Source: Hyphomicrobiales bacterium
GTDB taxonomy: Bacteria > Pseudomonadota > Alphaproteobacteria > Rhizobiales > Rhizobiaceae
Direction: 5' to 3'
Assembly: GCA_900468285.1 (NCBI GenBank)
Contig: UBTF01000003.1
Location: 682,001-746,000, forward strand
Length of the DNA: 64,000 bases
In this document: piece by piece, positions 18,462 to 27,430 of the stretch
How the letters are laid out: the number at the start of each line of letters is the position of its first letter
How positions within the stretch are numbered: position 1 is the stretch's first letter
The notes under the pieces: generated by a model
What the model saw: only the letters and a program-made list of their open reading frames with translations
What the model was told of the DNA's origin: nothing
The model's database searches: none
Made by a program: the position numbers and the translations under genes

Positions 18462-19373
18462 ATGAAAAAGACATTGACCGCTTTGTCGATTGCCGTCGCG
18501 ACGTTAGCTGCAAGTTCGGCTCTTGCGCAGGACGCCAAACTCAAGATTGGCATGACCTTTCAGGAAATGAACAATCCTTATTTCGTGTCCATGAAAGAGG
18601 CTCTGGACGAAGCCGCAAAGGCCATCGGTGCTGAGGTGATCGTCACCGACGCTGCACACGACGTTGCAAAGCAGATCTCCGATGTCGAGGACATGTTGCA
18701 ACAGAAGATCGACATTCTGCTTATCAATCCCACTGACTCAGCTGGCGTCGAAGCCGCCGTGCAGGCTGCCAAGGCACAAGATGTGATTGTCGTAGCCGTG
18801 GATGCCAACGCAAACGGCCCCGTCGATACGTTTGTTGGGTCCAAGAACAAGGATGCCGGTTACCAGTCGTGCCAGGCGCTTGGCAAGGCAATAAACGGCG
18901 AGGGCGAGGTCGCTATCCTCGATGGTATCCCTGTCGTTCCAATTCTTCAGCGTGTCGAAGGCTGCAAGGAAGCTCTTGCGGAGTTCAAGGGCATCAAGCT
19001 GGTCGATACGCAGAACGGTCGTCAGGATCGCTCGGTCGCGCTCGGCGTGGTGGAGAACATGCTGCAGTCGCGTCCAAACCTCAAGGGCATCTTCTCCGTC
19101 AATGACGGCGGCGCAATGGGTGCTCTTGCGGCAATCCAGGGGGCTGGTCGTGATGTCAAGCTGACGTCCGTCGATGGTGCCCCGGAGGCAGTACAGGCCA
19201 TCGCTGAGGGCACGCCATTCGTCCAGACCACGGCGCAGTTCCCACGTGACCAGGTGCGTGTCGGCCTCGCCATGGCGCTAGCCCAGAAATGGGGTGCCCG
19301 CGTCGTGCCAAAGGAAGTTCCCATCGATGTGCGGCCCGTCACCAAGGAAAACGCCGCCGGCTTCAGCTGGTAA
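18462..19373 (+). CDS. Sugar/polyol-binding periplasmic protein, RbsB type
   Basis: This 303-residue type-I periplasmic binding protein uses the ATG at 18462, preceded by GGGAGGAAAC. The frame is open further upstream, to 18402, but only the later start gives a signal peptide at the N terminus (MKKTLTALSIAVATLAASSALA, cut before QDAK). The mature chain has the RbsB hallmarks KIGMTFQEMNNPYFVSMKEAL, DILLINPTDSAGVEAAVQAA and FSVNDGGAMGALAAIQ. It feeds the ATPase and permease that follow. The downstream ribitol/allitol-type dehydrogenase and FGGY kinase suggest a pentitol, hexitol or rare ketose as ligand. Confidence 0.9.
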   Translation: MKKTLTALSIAVATLAASSALAQDAKLKIGMTFQEMNNPYFVSMKEALDEAAKAIGAEVIVTDAAHDVAKQISDVEDMLQQKIDILLINPTDSAGVEAAVQAAKAQDVIVVAVDANANGPVDTFVGSKNKDAGYQSCQALGKAINGEGEVAILDGIPVVPILQRVEGCKEALAEFKGIKLVDTQNGRQDRSVALGVVENMLQSRPNLKGIFSVNDGGAMGALAAIQGAGRDVKLTSVDGAPEAVQAIAEGTPFVQTTAQFPRDQVRVGLAMALAQKWGARVVPKEVPIDVRPVTKENAAGFSW

Positions 19374-19444
19374 GCGGCTTCACCTGCATCTCCCTCGCCT
19401 TTGGGCGGGGGTGATGCTTGTCCATGTAATTGCTGGAGGAAACA

Positions 19445-20947
19445 ATGCTCGAACTAAGAGGCATCAAGAAAAGCTTCGGCAAGATCGAGGTCCTGCACGG
19501 TGTCGATCTGACGGTGAACGCGGGCGAGGTTCATGCGCTTCTGGGCGAGAACGGCGCTGGCAAGTCAACGCTGACGAAGATCCTGTGCGGCATTCTCAAG
19601 CCCAGCGAAGGCGAGATCTGGATCGAAGGAGAGAAGCGCCAGTTTGCCGATTACAACGAGGCCATCAATGCTGGTATCGGCGTGGTTTTCCAGGAGTTTT
19701 CGCTGGTTCCCTACCTCAATGCGGTCGAGAACATGTTTCTCGCGCGCGAACTCTGCAATGGTATGGGCTTCATGAAGCGCGCTGCCATGCGCAAGCGTGC
19801 TGGCGAAATCATGAAGCAGCTTGGCATCACAATTCCGCTCGGCGTTCCCATTCGCAACCTTTCCGTCGCTGAGCAGCAATTTGTCGAGATCGCAAAGGCA
19901 CTGGCGCTGGATGCACGCATTCTTGTGCTTGACGAACCAACGGCAACGCTGACACCGACGGAGGTAGAGCACCTCTTCCGTGTCATGAGAAGCCTTCGTG
20001 CCCAGGGTGTTTCCATCATTTTCATCTCGCACCATCTGGAGGAAATCTTCGAGATTTGCGACCGCATCACGGTACTGCGCGACGGCGAATATGTCGCCTC
20101 CTGCGATGTCGCTGACGTGGACCAGTCGCGGCTTGTCGAGATGATGGTGGGACGCCGGATCGAAAACAGTTTTCCGCCAAAGCCGGTCATTCCCGCTGAG
20201 GCCAAGACCGTCCTTGATGTCGAGGAGGTTCAACTTGCCAAAGGTGGCCCCGTGTCCAGCTTTAAACTCCGGCAGGGAGAAATTCTTGGCTTTTCCGGGC
20301 TTGTGGGATCAGGGCGGACGGAAACGGCACTCGCCATGCTGGGCGCTTATCCGGCAGCGCGTTGCAAGCTGCGAATGAATGGAGTCGAGATACGCTTTGC
20401 CGATCCTTCGGAGGCTCTCGCCGCCGGTATTGGTTTGCTGCCGGAAAGCAGAAAGGAACAGGGGCTTATTACAAGCTTCCCCATCCTCCAAAACGTCTCG
20501 CTCAACAATTACGGCAAATATCTCCTCGGCCACTTCTTCATCAACCGCCGCCGCGAATTGAGCGACACCCGCGCTGCGATGCACAGCGTCCGTGTGAAGG
20601 CGCCGCACCCGCATGTGCGGGTGGACACGCTGTCCGGCGGCAATCAGCAAAAGGTCGTGATTGCGCGCTGGATCAACCACAACATGAAGGTACTGATTTT
20701 CGATGAGCCGACACGCGGCATCGATGTCGGCGCCAAAACTGAGATTTATCAGCTGATGCGCGAGTTCACCGCGCAGGGCCATTCCATCATCATGATTTCG
20801 TCGGAGCTGCCGGAAGTGATCGGCATGTCTGACAGGGTCTGCGTTTTCCGCTCGGGAGGCATTGTCGCCACCGTGGAAGGCGACGCGATCACCTCCGAGA
20901 CGGTGATGACCCACGCAACAACCGGGAGGACACAACATGTCGCATGA
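19445..20947 (+). CDS. Sugar ABC transporter ATPase, RbsA type (tandem NBDs)
   Basis: 500 residues. The ATG at 19445 follows a GGAGGAAACA ribosome site and is preferred to the in-frame TTG at 19430. NBD1 has GENGAGKST and [15 protein letters not shown]2 has the RbsA-type GLVGSGRTE loop, [14 protein letters not shown] and [11 protein letters not shown], so unlike the ATPase of the first operon it keeps the Walker B glutamate in both halves. It overlaps the permease start by 11 nt. It powers uptake of the second operon's sugar or polyol. Confidence 0.93.
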   Translation: MLELRGIKKSFGKIEVLHGVDLTVNAGEVHALLGENGAGKSTLTKILCGILKPSEGEIWIEGEKRQFADYNEAINAGIGVVFQEFSLVPYLNAVENMFLARELCNGMGFMKRAAMRKRAGEIMKQLGITIPLGVPIRNLSVAEQQFVEIAKALALDARILVLDEPTATLTPTEVEHLFRVMRSLRAQGVSIIFISHHLEEIFEICDRITVLRDGEYVASCDVADVDQSRLVEMMVGRRIENSFPPKPVIPAEAKTVLDVEEVQLAKGGPVSSFKLRQGEILGFSGLVGSGRTETALAMLGAYPAARCKLRMNGVEIRFADPSEALAAGIGLLPESRKEQGLITSFPILQNVSLNNYGKYLLGHFFINRRRELSDTRAAMHSVRVKAPHPHVRVDTLSGGNQQKVVIARWINHNMKVLIFDEPTRGIDVGAKTEIYQLMREFTAQGHSIIMISSELPEVIGMSDRVCVFRSGGIVATVEGDAITSETVMTHATTGRTQHVA

Positions 20948-21923
20948 TGCTGACGCTATCACTGGCGCGCAGGCGCAGGAGGCCGCGACGCCCGTCTGGA
21001 AATCCATCATTCACTCGCCGCTGGCCTTGCCATTGGCAGGCCTGATCATGGTTTCGCTGCTGATGGGTTTTGCCTCGGATAACTTCTTTTCCGTATCAAA
21101 TATTCTCAATGTGCTGAGGCAGGTTTCAATCGTGGCGATCCTCGCGGTCGGCATGACCTTCGTCATCCTGACCGGAGGCATTGATCTGTCCGTGGGTGCC
21201 GTCATGGCGCTTGCAGGCACAATCGCCGCTGGCCTCATGGTAAAGTTCGGTATGCCGGGCTGGGTGGGTTTGCTTGCGGGCGTCGGCCTCGCCATCGCGC
21301 TGGGACTGTTCAACGGGGCGCTGGTTGCCTGGGGGCGTATGCCTGCCATCATCGTCACCCTTGCCACCATGGGCATTGCCCGCGGCGCGGGCCTGATCTA
21401 TTCGGGCGGCTATCCTATCTCCGGCTTGCCATCGTGGATTTCATGGTTCGGCGTCGGCCGTATCGGCATCATCCCAGTTCCGGTCATCGCCATGGTCCTG
21501 GTCTACGCGCTGGCCTGGGTCCTTCTGGAACGCACAGCCTTCGGCCGGCATGTCTATGCCATCGGCGGCAACGAGGTGGCTGCGAAACTGTCTGGCGTCA
21601 AGACGGGACGCATCAAGCTTGCCGTTTACGTCATCTCCGGTCTGACTGCCGGCCTTGCCGCCATCATTCTGACTGGTCGTCTTATGTCCGGACAGCCGAA
21701 TGCAGGCGTGGGCTTTGAACTCGACGCCATCGCGGCAGTCGTTCTAGGCGGCACCGCAATTGCGGGCGGACGGGGTCTCATACTCGGAACGCTCATCGGT
21801 GCCGTGCTGCTTGGCATCCTCAATAATGGCCTCAACCTCATGGGGATCAACCCATACCTGCAGGACATTATTCGCGGCTTCATCATCCTTCTCGCCATCT
21901 ACATCGCCCGCGAATGGCGCTGA
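20937..21923 (+). CDS. Sugar ABC transporter permease, RbsC type
   Basis: This 328-residue BPD_transp_2 permease has a ~25-residue soluble N terminus, then about eight to ten hydrophobic segments. Family marks include [19 protein letters not shown] (near residue 80), [14 protein letters not shown], and [25 protein letters not shown] followed by [17 protein letters not shown] single permease gene here means a homodimeric channel, unlike the two-permease transporter of the first operon. The start overlaps the ATPase gene. Confidence 0.93.
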   Translation: MSHDADAITGAQAQEAATPVWKSIIHSPLALPLAGLIMVSLLMGFASDNFFSVSNILNVLRQVSIVAILAVGMTFVILTGGIDLSVGAVMALAGTIAAGLMVKFGMPGWVGLLAGVGLAIALGLFNGALVAWGRMPAIIVTLATMGIARGAGLIYSGGYPISGLPSWISWFGVGRIGIIPVPVIAMVLVYALAWVLLERTAFGRHVYAIGGNEVAAKLSGVKTGRIKLAVYVISGLTAGLAAIILTGRLMSGQPNAGVGFELDAIAAVVLGGTAIAGGRGLILGTLIGAVLLGILNNGLNLMGINPYLQDIIRGFIILLAIYIAREWR

Positions 21924-21962
21924 TCGACTACCTCCCAACCTTAAAATCACAGGAGAACCAAC

Positions 21963-22694
21963 ATGGCCCAATCACTGGAAGGCAAGATTGCCGTCATTAC
22001 AGGCGCTGCCTCGGGCATCGGACTTGCGACCACCGAAAAGCTGCTGGCCAATGGCTGCACCGTCGTCATGGTGGACTGGAACGAAAAAGCCCTGAATGAA
22101 CTTGTCGCCAAACTCGGCAAAAATGCCATTCCGCAAGTGACCAACCTGCTCGATGCCGAAAGCTGTGCCGCGATGATCCCTGAGGTCCTTGAGAAGGTCG
22201 ATCATATCGATATTCTCTACTGCAACGCCGGCACCTACATCGGCGGCGATCTCACCGAAACGACGGCAGAAGAGATCGACCGCATGTTGAACCTCAACAT
22301 CAACGCCGTCATGAAGAATGTCCACGCCGTCGTGCCGCATATGAGCGAACGCAAGACCGGCGACATCATCGTCACAAGTTCAATCGCGGGCCATTTTCCA
22401 ACCCATTGGGAGCCCGTCTATGCTGGCTCCAAATGGGCGATCACCTGCTTCGTGCAGACGATGCGCCGCCAGATGATCCCGCATGGTGTACGCGTCTCCC
22501 AGGTGTCGCCGGGTCCCGTATCATCCGCGCTGCTGGCGGACTGGCCGGAGGAAAATCTCCGCGCCGCGAAGGAATCCGGCAGCATCATCGAGCCGAGCGA
22601 AGTCGCTGATGCTGTGGAATATATCCTCACACGCAATCGCAATGTCACGATCCGCGATATGCTGGTGTTGCCGACCAATTTTGATCGCGTCTAA
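21963..22694 (+). CDS. Short-chain dehydrogenase, ribitol/allitol 2-dehydrogenase type
   Basis: This 243-residue classical SDR has the NAD-binding TGAASGIG (residues 14-21), an NAG motif variant (YCNAGTY), the catalytic Ser (VTSSIAG) and YAGSK for the Tyr-x3-Lys pair. It closely resembles rhizobial ribitol 2-dehydrogenases as I remember them, including the HWEPVYAGSKWA and NVTIRDMLVLP segments. Such enzymes oxidise ribitol to D-ribulose and often allitol to D-psicose, which ties this operon to the epimerase upstream. Polyol oxidation is well supported; the preferred polyol is not decided by sequence. Confidence 0.82.
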   Translation: MAQSLEGKIAVITGAASGIGLATTEKLLANGCTVVMVDWNEKALNELVAKLGKNAIPQVTNLLDAESCAAMIPEVLEKVDHIDILYCNAGTYIGGDLTETTAEEIDRMLNLNINAVMKNVHAVVPHMSERKTGDIIVTSSIAGHFPTHWEPVYAGSKWAITCFVQTMRRQMIPHGVRVSQVSPGPVSSALLADWPEENLRAAKESGSIIEPSEVADAVEYILTRNRNVTIRDMLVLPTNFDRV

Positions 22695-22760
22695 GCTTGA
22701 GGAAAGTGTCGTCGCGCCTGTCCTGTGGACACGGCGCGACGAGTTTAACAGGAGGATGTT

Positions 22761-24395
22761 ATGAGTGGATATTTTATTGGCGTCGATGTCGGCACAGCCT
22801 CTGCCCGGGCTGGCGTTTTCGATGCTGCCGGCACGATGTTGGCCTCGGCCAAGCATGACATCCTGATATTTCGCGACGACAACGGGCATGTGGAGCAATC
22901 GAGCGCGCAGATATGGAATGCCGTGTGCGCCGCTGTTCGCGACGCCGTGGATGCAGCCCGTATTGATGCGGCCTCTGTTGTCGGCCTTGGTTTTGATGCG
23001 ACCTGCTCCTTGGTGGTCGAGGGCGCAAGTGGCGGGGTGGGTGATAAAGCTTACCCTGAACGCGATATCATCGTCTGGATGGATCATCGGGCCATCGGGC
23101 AGGCTCGACGTATCAACCAGATGGGCCATGCCGTTCTGTCCTATGTCGGCGGCGTCATCTCGCCAGAAATGCAAACACCCAAACTCCTTTGGCTAAAGGA
23201 AAATCGGGAGGAGATTTATACAAGCGCCCGCAATTTCTTCGACCTCACGGACTTCCTCACCTGGAAGTCCACGGGCGCACTGGAGCGTTCCTCCTGCACG
23301 GTCACCTGCAAATGGACCTATCTCGCTCACGAGAACCGCTGGGATGAGGACTATTTCGCAAAGACAGGCTTGGGCGACCTTTCCGTAGATGGCTTCAGGC
23401 GGATCGGTGCGCGTGTCGTTCCTCCCGGCACGCCGCTTGGCGCGGGGCTGAACGATGATGCAGCCATGGCAATGGGCTTGCGCCCAGGCATCGCCGTCGC
23501 GGCAGGGCTCATCGACGCCCATGCTGGCGGTATCGGTACCGTCGCTGCTCGTGGCGGCGCAGAAAATCCCGCTGCCTGTCTGGGTTATGTCTTCGGCACG
23601 TCATCCTGCACGATGACGACCACAACGGAGCCAGTCTCCGTTCCCGGCGTGTGGGGGCCATACTACTCCGCCATGGTGCCCGGCATGTGGCTCAATGAAG
23701 GTGGCCAGTCCGCCGCTGGCGCTGCGATCGACCAATTGCTCAGCCTCCACCCCTATGCCGACAAGGCAAGAACCAACGCAGGACAAGAAGGCCTTGGATT
23801 GCCGCAGTGGCTGGCGGCAAAAGCGCTGGCATCTGTCGATGAGCCATCCAACGCCGCTTTCGTTGCGGGACAGTTGAACGTCGTTCCGGAGTTTCTCGGC
23901 AACCGCGCCCCCTTCGCCGATCCCGCCGCGCGTGCTGTCGTTATGGGTCTGGGAATGGAAACCGGTGTTGACAGTCTGGTCGCACTCTATGTCGCCGGGC
24001 TGTGCGGCCTTGGTTACGGTCTGCGCCAGATCATCGACACACAGGCCAGACATGGCGTGTCTATCTCGTCCATTTCGGTCTCTGGCGGTGCCGGCACTCA
24101 CAGGCTGACCCGTCAAATCCTGGCAGATGCAACCGGAATTCCTGTTGAGGTAACCGCATGCCCCGAGCCGGTGCTGTTGGGTTCGGCCATGCTGGCTGCC
24201 GTTGCTGCGGGAACATATCCGGATTTGCAAACCGCAATGCCCGCCATGTCCAGTGTTTCGGGTCGGAGTGAACCGGCCTCCGGCTCGGTCCGGACTTTGC
24301 ATGAAGCACGCTACAAGGCCTTCCTCAAAATTCAGGAAATTGCGCGAGAGGTGCGGGACGACATCGAGCCGCTTTTGACCGCAGGCTCTCATTAA
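22761..24395 (+). CDS. FGGY-family carbohydrate kinase (ribulokinase-like)
   Basis: This 544-residue ATP-dependent sugar kinase opens with the phosphate-1 motif FIGVDVGTASARAGVFD. It then has GLGFDATCSLVV and WMDHRA of the ribulokinase branch, the catalytic-aspartate region GLIDAHAGGIG, and the C-terminal nucleotide site SVSGGAGTHRLTRQILADATGIPVEV. The length fits the D-ribulokinase/FGGY ribulokinase-like group. Placed directly after a ribitol/allitol-type dehydrogenase, it would phosphorylate the resulting ketose (D-ribulose or similar), trapping it in the cell. Confidence 0.9.
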   Translation: MSGYFIGVDVGTASARAGVFDAAGTMLASAKHDILIFRDDNGHVEQSSAQIWNAVCAAVRDAVDAARIDAASVVGLGFDATCSLVVEGASGGVGDKAYPERDIIVWMDHRAIGQARRINQMGHAVLSYVGGVISPEMQTPKLLWLKENREEIYTSARNFFDLTDFLTWKSTGALERSSCTVTCKWTYLAHENRWDEDYFAKTGLGDLSVDGFRRIGARVVPPGTPLGAGLNDDAAMAMGLRPGIAVAAGLIDAHAGGIGTVAARGGAENPAACLGYVFGTSSCTMTTTTEPVSVPGVWGPYYSAMVPGMWLNEGGQSAAGAAIDQLLSLHPYADKARTNAGQEGLGLPQWLAAKALASVDEPSNAAFVAGQLNVVPEFLGNRAPFADPAARAVVMGLGMETGVDSLVALYVAGLCGLGYGLRQIIDTQARHGVSISSISVSGGAGTHRLTRQILADATGIPVEVTACPEPVLLGSAMLAAVAAGTYPDLQTAMPAMSSVSGRSEPASGSVRTLHEARYKAFLKIQEIAREVRDDIEPLLTAGSH

Positions 24396-24431
24396 TCCGC
24401 TGCAATACATGCATATCAGGAGGAGTATATC

Positions 24432-25157
24432 ATGCAGTTTTCAGGCAAATCCGTCATCATAACCGGCGCGGGCAAGGGCATCGGTCGCGCCTGCGCCAGA
24501 ACCATGGCGGAGCGTGGAGCCGAAGTCATCGCGCTGAGCCGGACTGCGTCGGATCTCGACAGTCTTCGCGCTGAAATCGGAGGGCGCTCTGTGGTCGTGG
24601 ATCTTGCCGATCCGGCCGCGACGCGTCGGGCAATGGCACAGGCCGGAACATCGGATTTTCTAATTAATAGCGCCGGCATCAATGTGCTGGAATCCAGTTT
24701 CGACATGACCGAGGCAGGCTACGACGCCGTCATGGGCATCAACCTTCGGGCAGCCCTCATCACCTGCCAGGAGTTCGGGCGCGCGCGGCTTGCCGCGGGC
24801 GGCGGCGGTGCCATCGTCAATATCACCTCGATTGCCGGGCACCGTGGCTTTGCCGAACATCTGTGCTACGCCGCCTCCAAGGCAGGCCTTGAGGGGGCGA
24901 CCCGCGTTCTTGCCAAGGAATTCGGCCCGCACGGCATTCGCGTCAACGCTGTTGCGCCAACCATAACACTTACCGAACTCGCCATGGCCGCATGGAGCGA
25001 CCCGGTAAAATCCCAGCCGATGATGGTCCGTCACCCGGTCGGTCGTTTTGCCGAAGTAGACGATGTCGCACGCACAATCGCCGCTGTGCTGTCGTCAGAT
25101 ATGGCCATGGTCAATGGCGCCGTTCTGAGCGTGGATGGTGGCTTCCTGGCCGTATGA
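24432..25157 (+). CDS. Short-chain dehydrogenase, L-xylulose reductase-like
   Basis: This 241-residue classical SDR has TGAGKGIGRA (residues 11-20), NSAGIN in place of NNAG, ITSIAGHRG with the catalytic serine, and YAASK. The chain resembles the dicarbonyl/L-xylulose reductase (DCXR) group, for example SVVVDLADPAATRRAMAQ in place of a longer Rossmann segment and WSDPVKSQPMM before the C terminus. A strong AGGAGGAG site precedes the ATG. As last gene of the operon it probably interconverts a ketose and a polyol. The substrate is not determined. Confidence 0.82.
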   Translation: MQFSGKSVIITGAGKGIGRACARTMAERGAEVIALSRTASDLDSLRAEIGGRSVVVDLADPAATRRAMAQAGTSDFLINSAGINVLESSFDMTEAGYDAVMGINLRAALITCQEFGRARLAAGGGGAIVNITSIAGHRGFAEHLCYAASKAGLEGATRVLAKEFGPHGIRVNAVAPTITLTELAMAAWSDPVKSQPMMVRHPVGRFAEVDDVARTIAAVLSSDMAMVNGAVLSVDGGFLAV

Positions 25158-25321
25158 GCTTCTGATGCGCCAGACTAAGCAAGGGTTGAAGCCAAAGTTC
25201 TGCAGGTCTTCAGATTAATCGAAGCGTCAGAAGGGCCCTGATTTCCGAAGGCTCTTTTCCGTCCTCGTAAAGCGTCTCCTCTCCCGGTATGATGTGGCTC
25301 GTCAATTCCTGGAGGAGGAAG

Positions 25322-25858
25322 ATGATGGCCGATAACTCGACATACCAGTTGCCGAAATATAGCGGGGTCTCGCGGGCTCTTCACTGGATTGTGGCCCTGT
25401 TGGTGTTCATGACCTGGCCGATGGGGCTCATGATCGGCTTCGTAAAGGACGAGGTGAAACTTGATTTTTATCTCGTCCATGAAAGTCTGGGCTTTCTCGT
25501 GCTTTGGGTCATGCTGCTGAGGGTTGGCGCCCGGCTTTATGCGCCGGCCCCTCCTATTCAGGGGAGTTTTGGCGAGCGCGTCGCTGCACATACGGTCCAC
25601 GGTCTCATCTACACGTTTCTGATCATAATGCCGGTGTCGGGCTTTCTCGCCACCAACGCCCACGGCTTTCCATTGCAATGGTTCGGTTTGTTTCCTGTCT
25701 GGAGCCCGATTGAGAAATCTCCCGAGATAGCCCCGCTTCTGTCAGCGATACATGAGTGGAGCGCATGGATCGTTTTGGCGCTTTTCGCGTTACACCTGTT
25801 GGCGGTCATCTTCCACCATGTGATCCGCCGGGATACCACGCTTTACCGTATTCTCTAG
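25322..25858 (+). CDS. Cytochrome b561 (CybB family)
   Basis: This 178-residue di-haem membrane protein has four hydrophobic helices. Candidate haem-ligand histidines lie in RALHWIVALL (helix 1), VHESLGFLVLW (helix 2), HTVHGLIYTF (helix 3) and FALHLLAVIFHHVI (helix 4). The ATG at 25322, after GGAGGAGGAAG, is preferred to an in-frame start at 25289 because it puts the short soluble N terminus in the expected place. CybB proteins carry electrons across the inner membrane, and E. coli CybB oxidises superoxide. It lies 12 bp before the next gene and may be co-transcribed with it. Confidence 0.88.
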   Translation: MMADNSTYQLPKYSGVSRALHWIVALLVFMTWPMGLMIGFVKDEVKLDFYLVHESLGFLVLWVMLLRVGARLYAPAPPIQGSFGERVAAHTVHGLIYTFLIIMPVSGFLATNAHGFPLQWFGLFPVWSPIEKSPEIAPLLSAIHEWSAWIVLALFALHLLAVIFHHVIRRDTTLYRIL

Positions 25859-25870
25859 ACAGGGACGTCA

Positions 25871-26704
25871 ATGCGCAATCTTCACATGACTGACAGGCTC
25901 TGGAACCGGCTTCTTTCAATTCGCAATGGCGCGGATGCTCTGAGAAGAACCGAGGCAGAGGCGGCAATGACGCTGTATGGACCAGTTGCTTCCGCTCGCG
26001 GCGGGTTTGTTCTGGCACAGGTCGGTCAATCGCTGGACGGCCGGGTAGCGACCCCAAGCGGGGACGCCCGGGACATATCCGGGCCTGACGGTCTGGCTCA
26101 CCTCCATCGTTGTCGCGCACTGGTGGATGCCGTCATCGTTGGCATTGGCACCGTGCAGAATGATAACCCCAGATTGTCGGTGCGGGAGGTCAGTGGGCCG
26201 AGCCCAACACGCGTCGTTATCGATTGCCGCGGTGAGCTCACAGGCGACGAAGGCCTGTTCCACGATGGCGGCGCGCCGGTCATCGTGATCCAAGGACATG
26301 ACGCGCAAAAAACGATGCATAGCGCCGAAGTGGTGCAGCTCTCCCGCGGAGCCGCCGGTCTCGATCCTAGCGACATACTTGAAAGTCTTGCCCAGCGGGG
26401 CCTGAAACGCATTCTTGTGGAGGGTGGCGCAAGGACAATTGCCCGCTTCATCGACGCCAACCTCGTCGATCGGCTTCACGTCGCAATCGCTCCCGTCATC
26501 ATTGGGTCCGGCCCCTGCGGCATCTCGCTGCCGCCTATCGCCCAACTCTGCAACGCCCACAGACCCGCCGCCGAGGTCTATTCGCTCGGCAGCGACGTTT
26601 TGTTTGACTGTCGCCTTAAATCTGAGGACCGGTCAGAGGTTCGGAAGGGCGAGAAGATCCGTATGGCCGACGATGCATACGCTATCGTCGCAGCCAATCT
26701 GTGA
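25871..26704 (+). CDS. RibD C-terminal-type pyrimidine reductase, stand-alone
   Basis: 277 residues with the reductase half of RibD only. QVGQSLDGRVATPSGDARDISGPDGLAHLHRCRALVDAVIVGIGTVQNDNPRLSVR (residues ~51-106) carries the substrate and NADPH-binding motifs, and RILVEGGARTIARFIDANLVDRLHV is the second hallmark. There is no zinc deaminase domain; an N-terminal ~45-residue extension replaces it. Stand-alone reductases act on the 5-phosphoribosylamino-pyrimidine made by GTP cyclohydrolase II in fungi and archaea, and a divergent GTP cyclohydrolase II lies 4 kb away. The 3' end overlaps the convergent methyltransferase gene by 72 bp. A role in an unusual pyrimidine/pterin-type product is inferred. 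Confidence 0.82.
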   Translation: MRNLHMTDRLWNRLLSIRNGADALRRTEAEAAMTLYGPVASARGGFVLAQVGQSLDGRVATPSGDARDISGPDGLAHLHRCRALVDAVIVGIGTVQNDNPRLSVREVSGPSPTRVVIDCRGELTGDEGLFHDGGAPVIVIQGHDAQKTMHSAEVVQLSRGAAGLDPSDILESLAQRGLKRILVEGGARTIARFIDANLVDRLHVAIAPVIIGSGPCGISLPPIAQLCNAHRPAAEVYSLGSDVLFDCRLKSEDRSEVRKGEKIRMADDAYAIVAANL

Positions 26705-27430
26705 CAGACGGAAGTCAAGCCACTCACTGAATGCCGCCTCTTCGATGTTGCCAATCTCAAGAATTGGGCGCTTCAGGCCTGCCAGAAAAGCCATTTGCAG
26801 TTCGGCCATATCGCCGTGCATCTGCCAGGGACTCGTGGCCACGCTAACGGAAAATCCGCTCGCCTCAAATAGGGAAGACAGGTGGTCGGTTGCGTCTGGG
26901 CCGAGTGCCGGACCAAACCCCTTGTCGAAGTGCTGATGGCGGTTGAAGGCCTCTACCACCTGCTCATCGAGGGGGTGTCGAACCGTCCACTGCATTTGGC
27001 CGTCATAATTAAGAGCAGCGTAGAGCCCGATGTTCCGACCGACAAGCTGTGCTGCAAACCGGTCGCTAAATTGTGCCGAGCAAAGGTCAAAGAGAGCCGA
27101 TGCCGTCACCATTGACACACCATCGAGCACGGCATCGTCCAGCTGATTGAGATTTCGGCAGAGAAACTCGATGCCGTCCTTTTCACCGATCTGCCTTTTT
27201 GCTTCTTCCAGCAGGGTAGCCTCATAGTCGAGAAGCTTCCAGGTGGCGTCCGGCAATGCGGGGGCGAGCGTCCGATAGGTCGATCCCGTGCCGCAACCGA
27301 TGTCCAGGATAGTCCGGGGCGGCGGCGCGGAGGATATGTACCTGTTGAAGGTCTGCAGGAGTGACGGTGATCGCGCGTCACGGTCTGCCGGCTCCCTGAG
27401 TGTCAGCCAGTCCTTGTCGAAGCCACTCAT
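26633..27430 (-). CDS. SAM-dependent methyltransferase
   Basis: This 265-residue class-I methyltransferase has motif I ILDIGCGTGSTYRTL (residues ~41-55), the acidic motif II region WKLLDYEATLLEEA and the post-motif segment VSMVTASALFDLCS. No substrate-specific features were recognised. It is the last gene of a leftward run (MDR oxidoreductase, PTPS-like, glycosyltransferase, methyltransferase), with starts and stops overlapping by 4 bp at this junction. It converges on the RibD-type reductase, the final 72 bp overlapping. It probably methylates the small molecule made by this cluster. Confidence 0.83.
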   Translation of the reverse strand: MSGFDKDWLTLREPADRDARSPSLLQTFNRYISSAPPPRTILDIGCGTGSTYRTLAPALPDATWKLLDYEATLLEEAKRQIGEKDGIEFLCRNLNQLDDAVLDGVSMVTASALFDLCSAQFSDRFAAQLVGRNIGLYAALNYDGQMQWTVRHPLDEQVVEAFNRHQHFDKGFGPALGPDATDHLSSLFEASGFSVSVATSPWQMHGDMAELQMAFLAGLKRPILEIGNIEEAAFSEWLDFRLSQIGCDDSVCIVGHTDLLALPNL

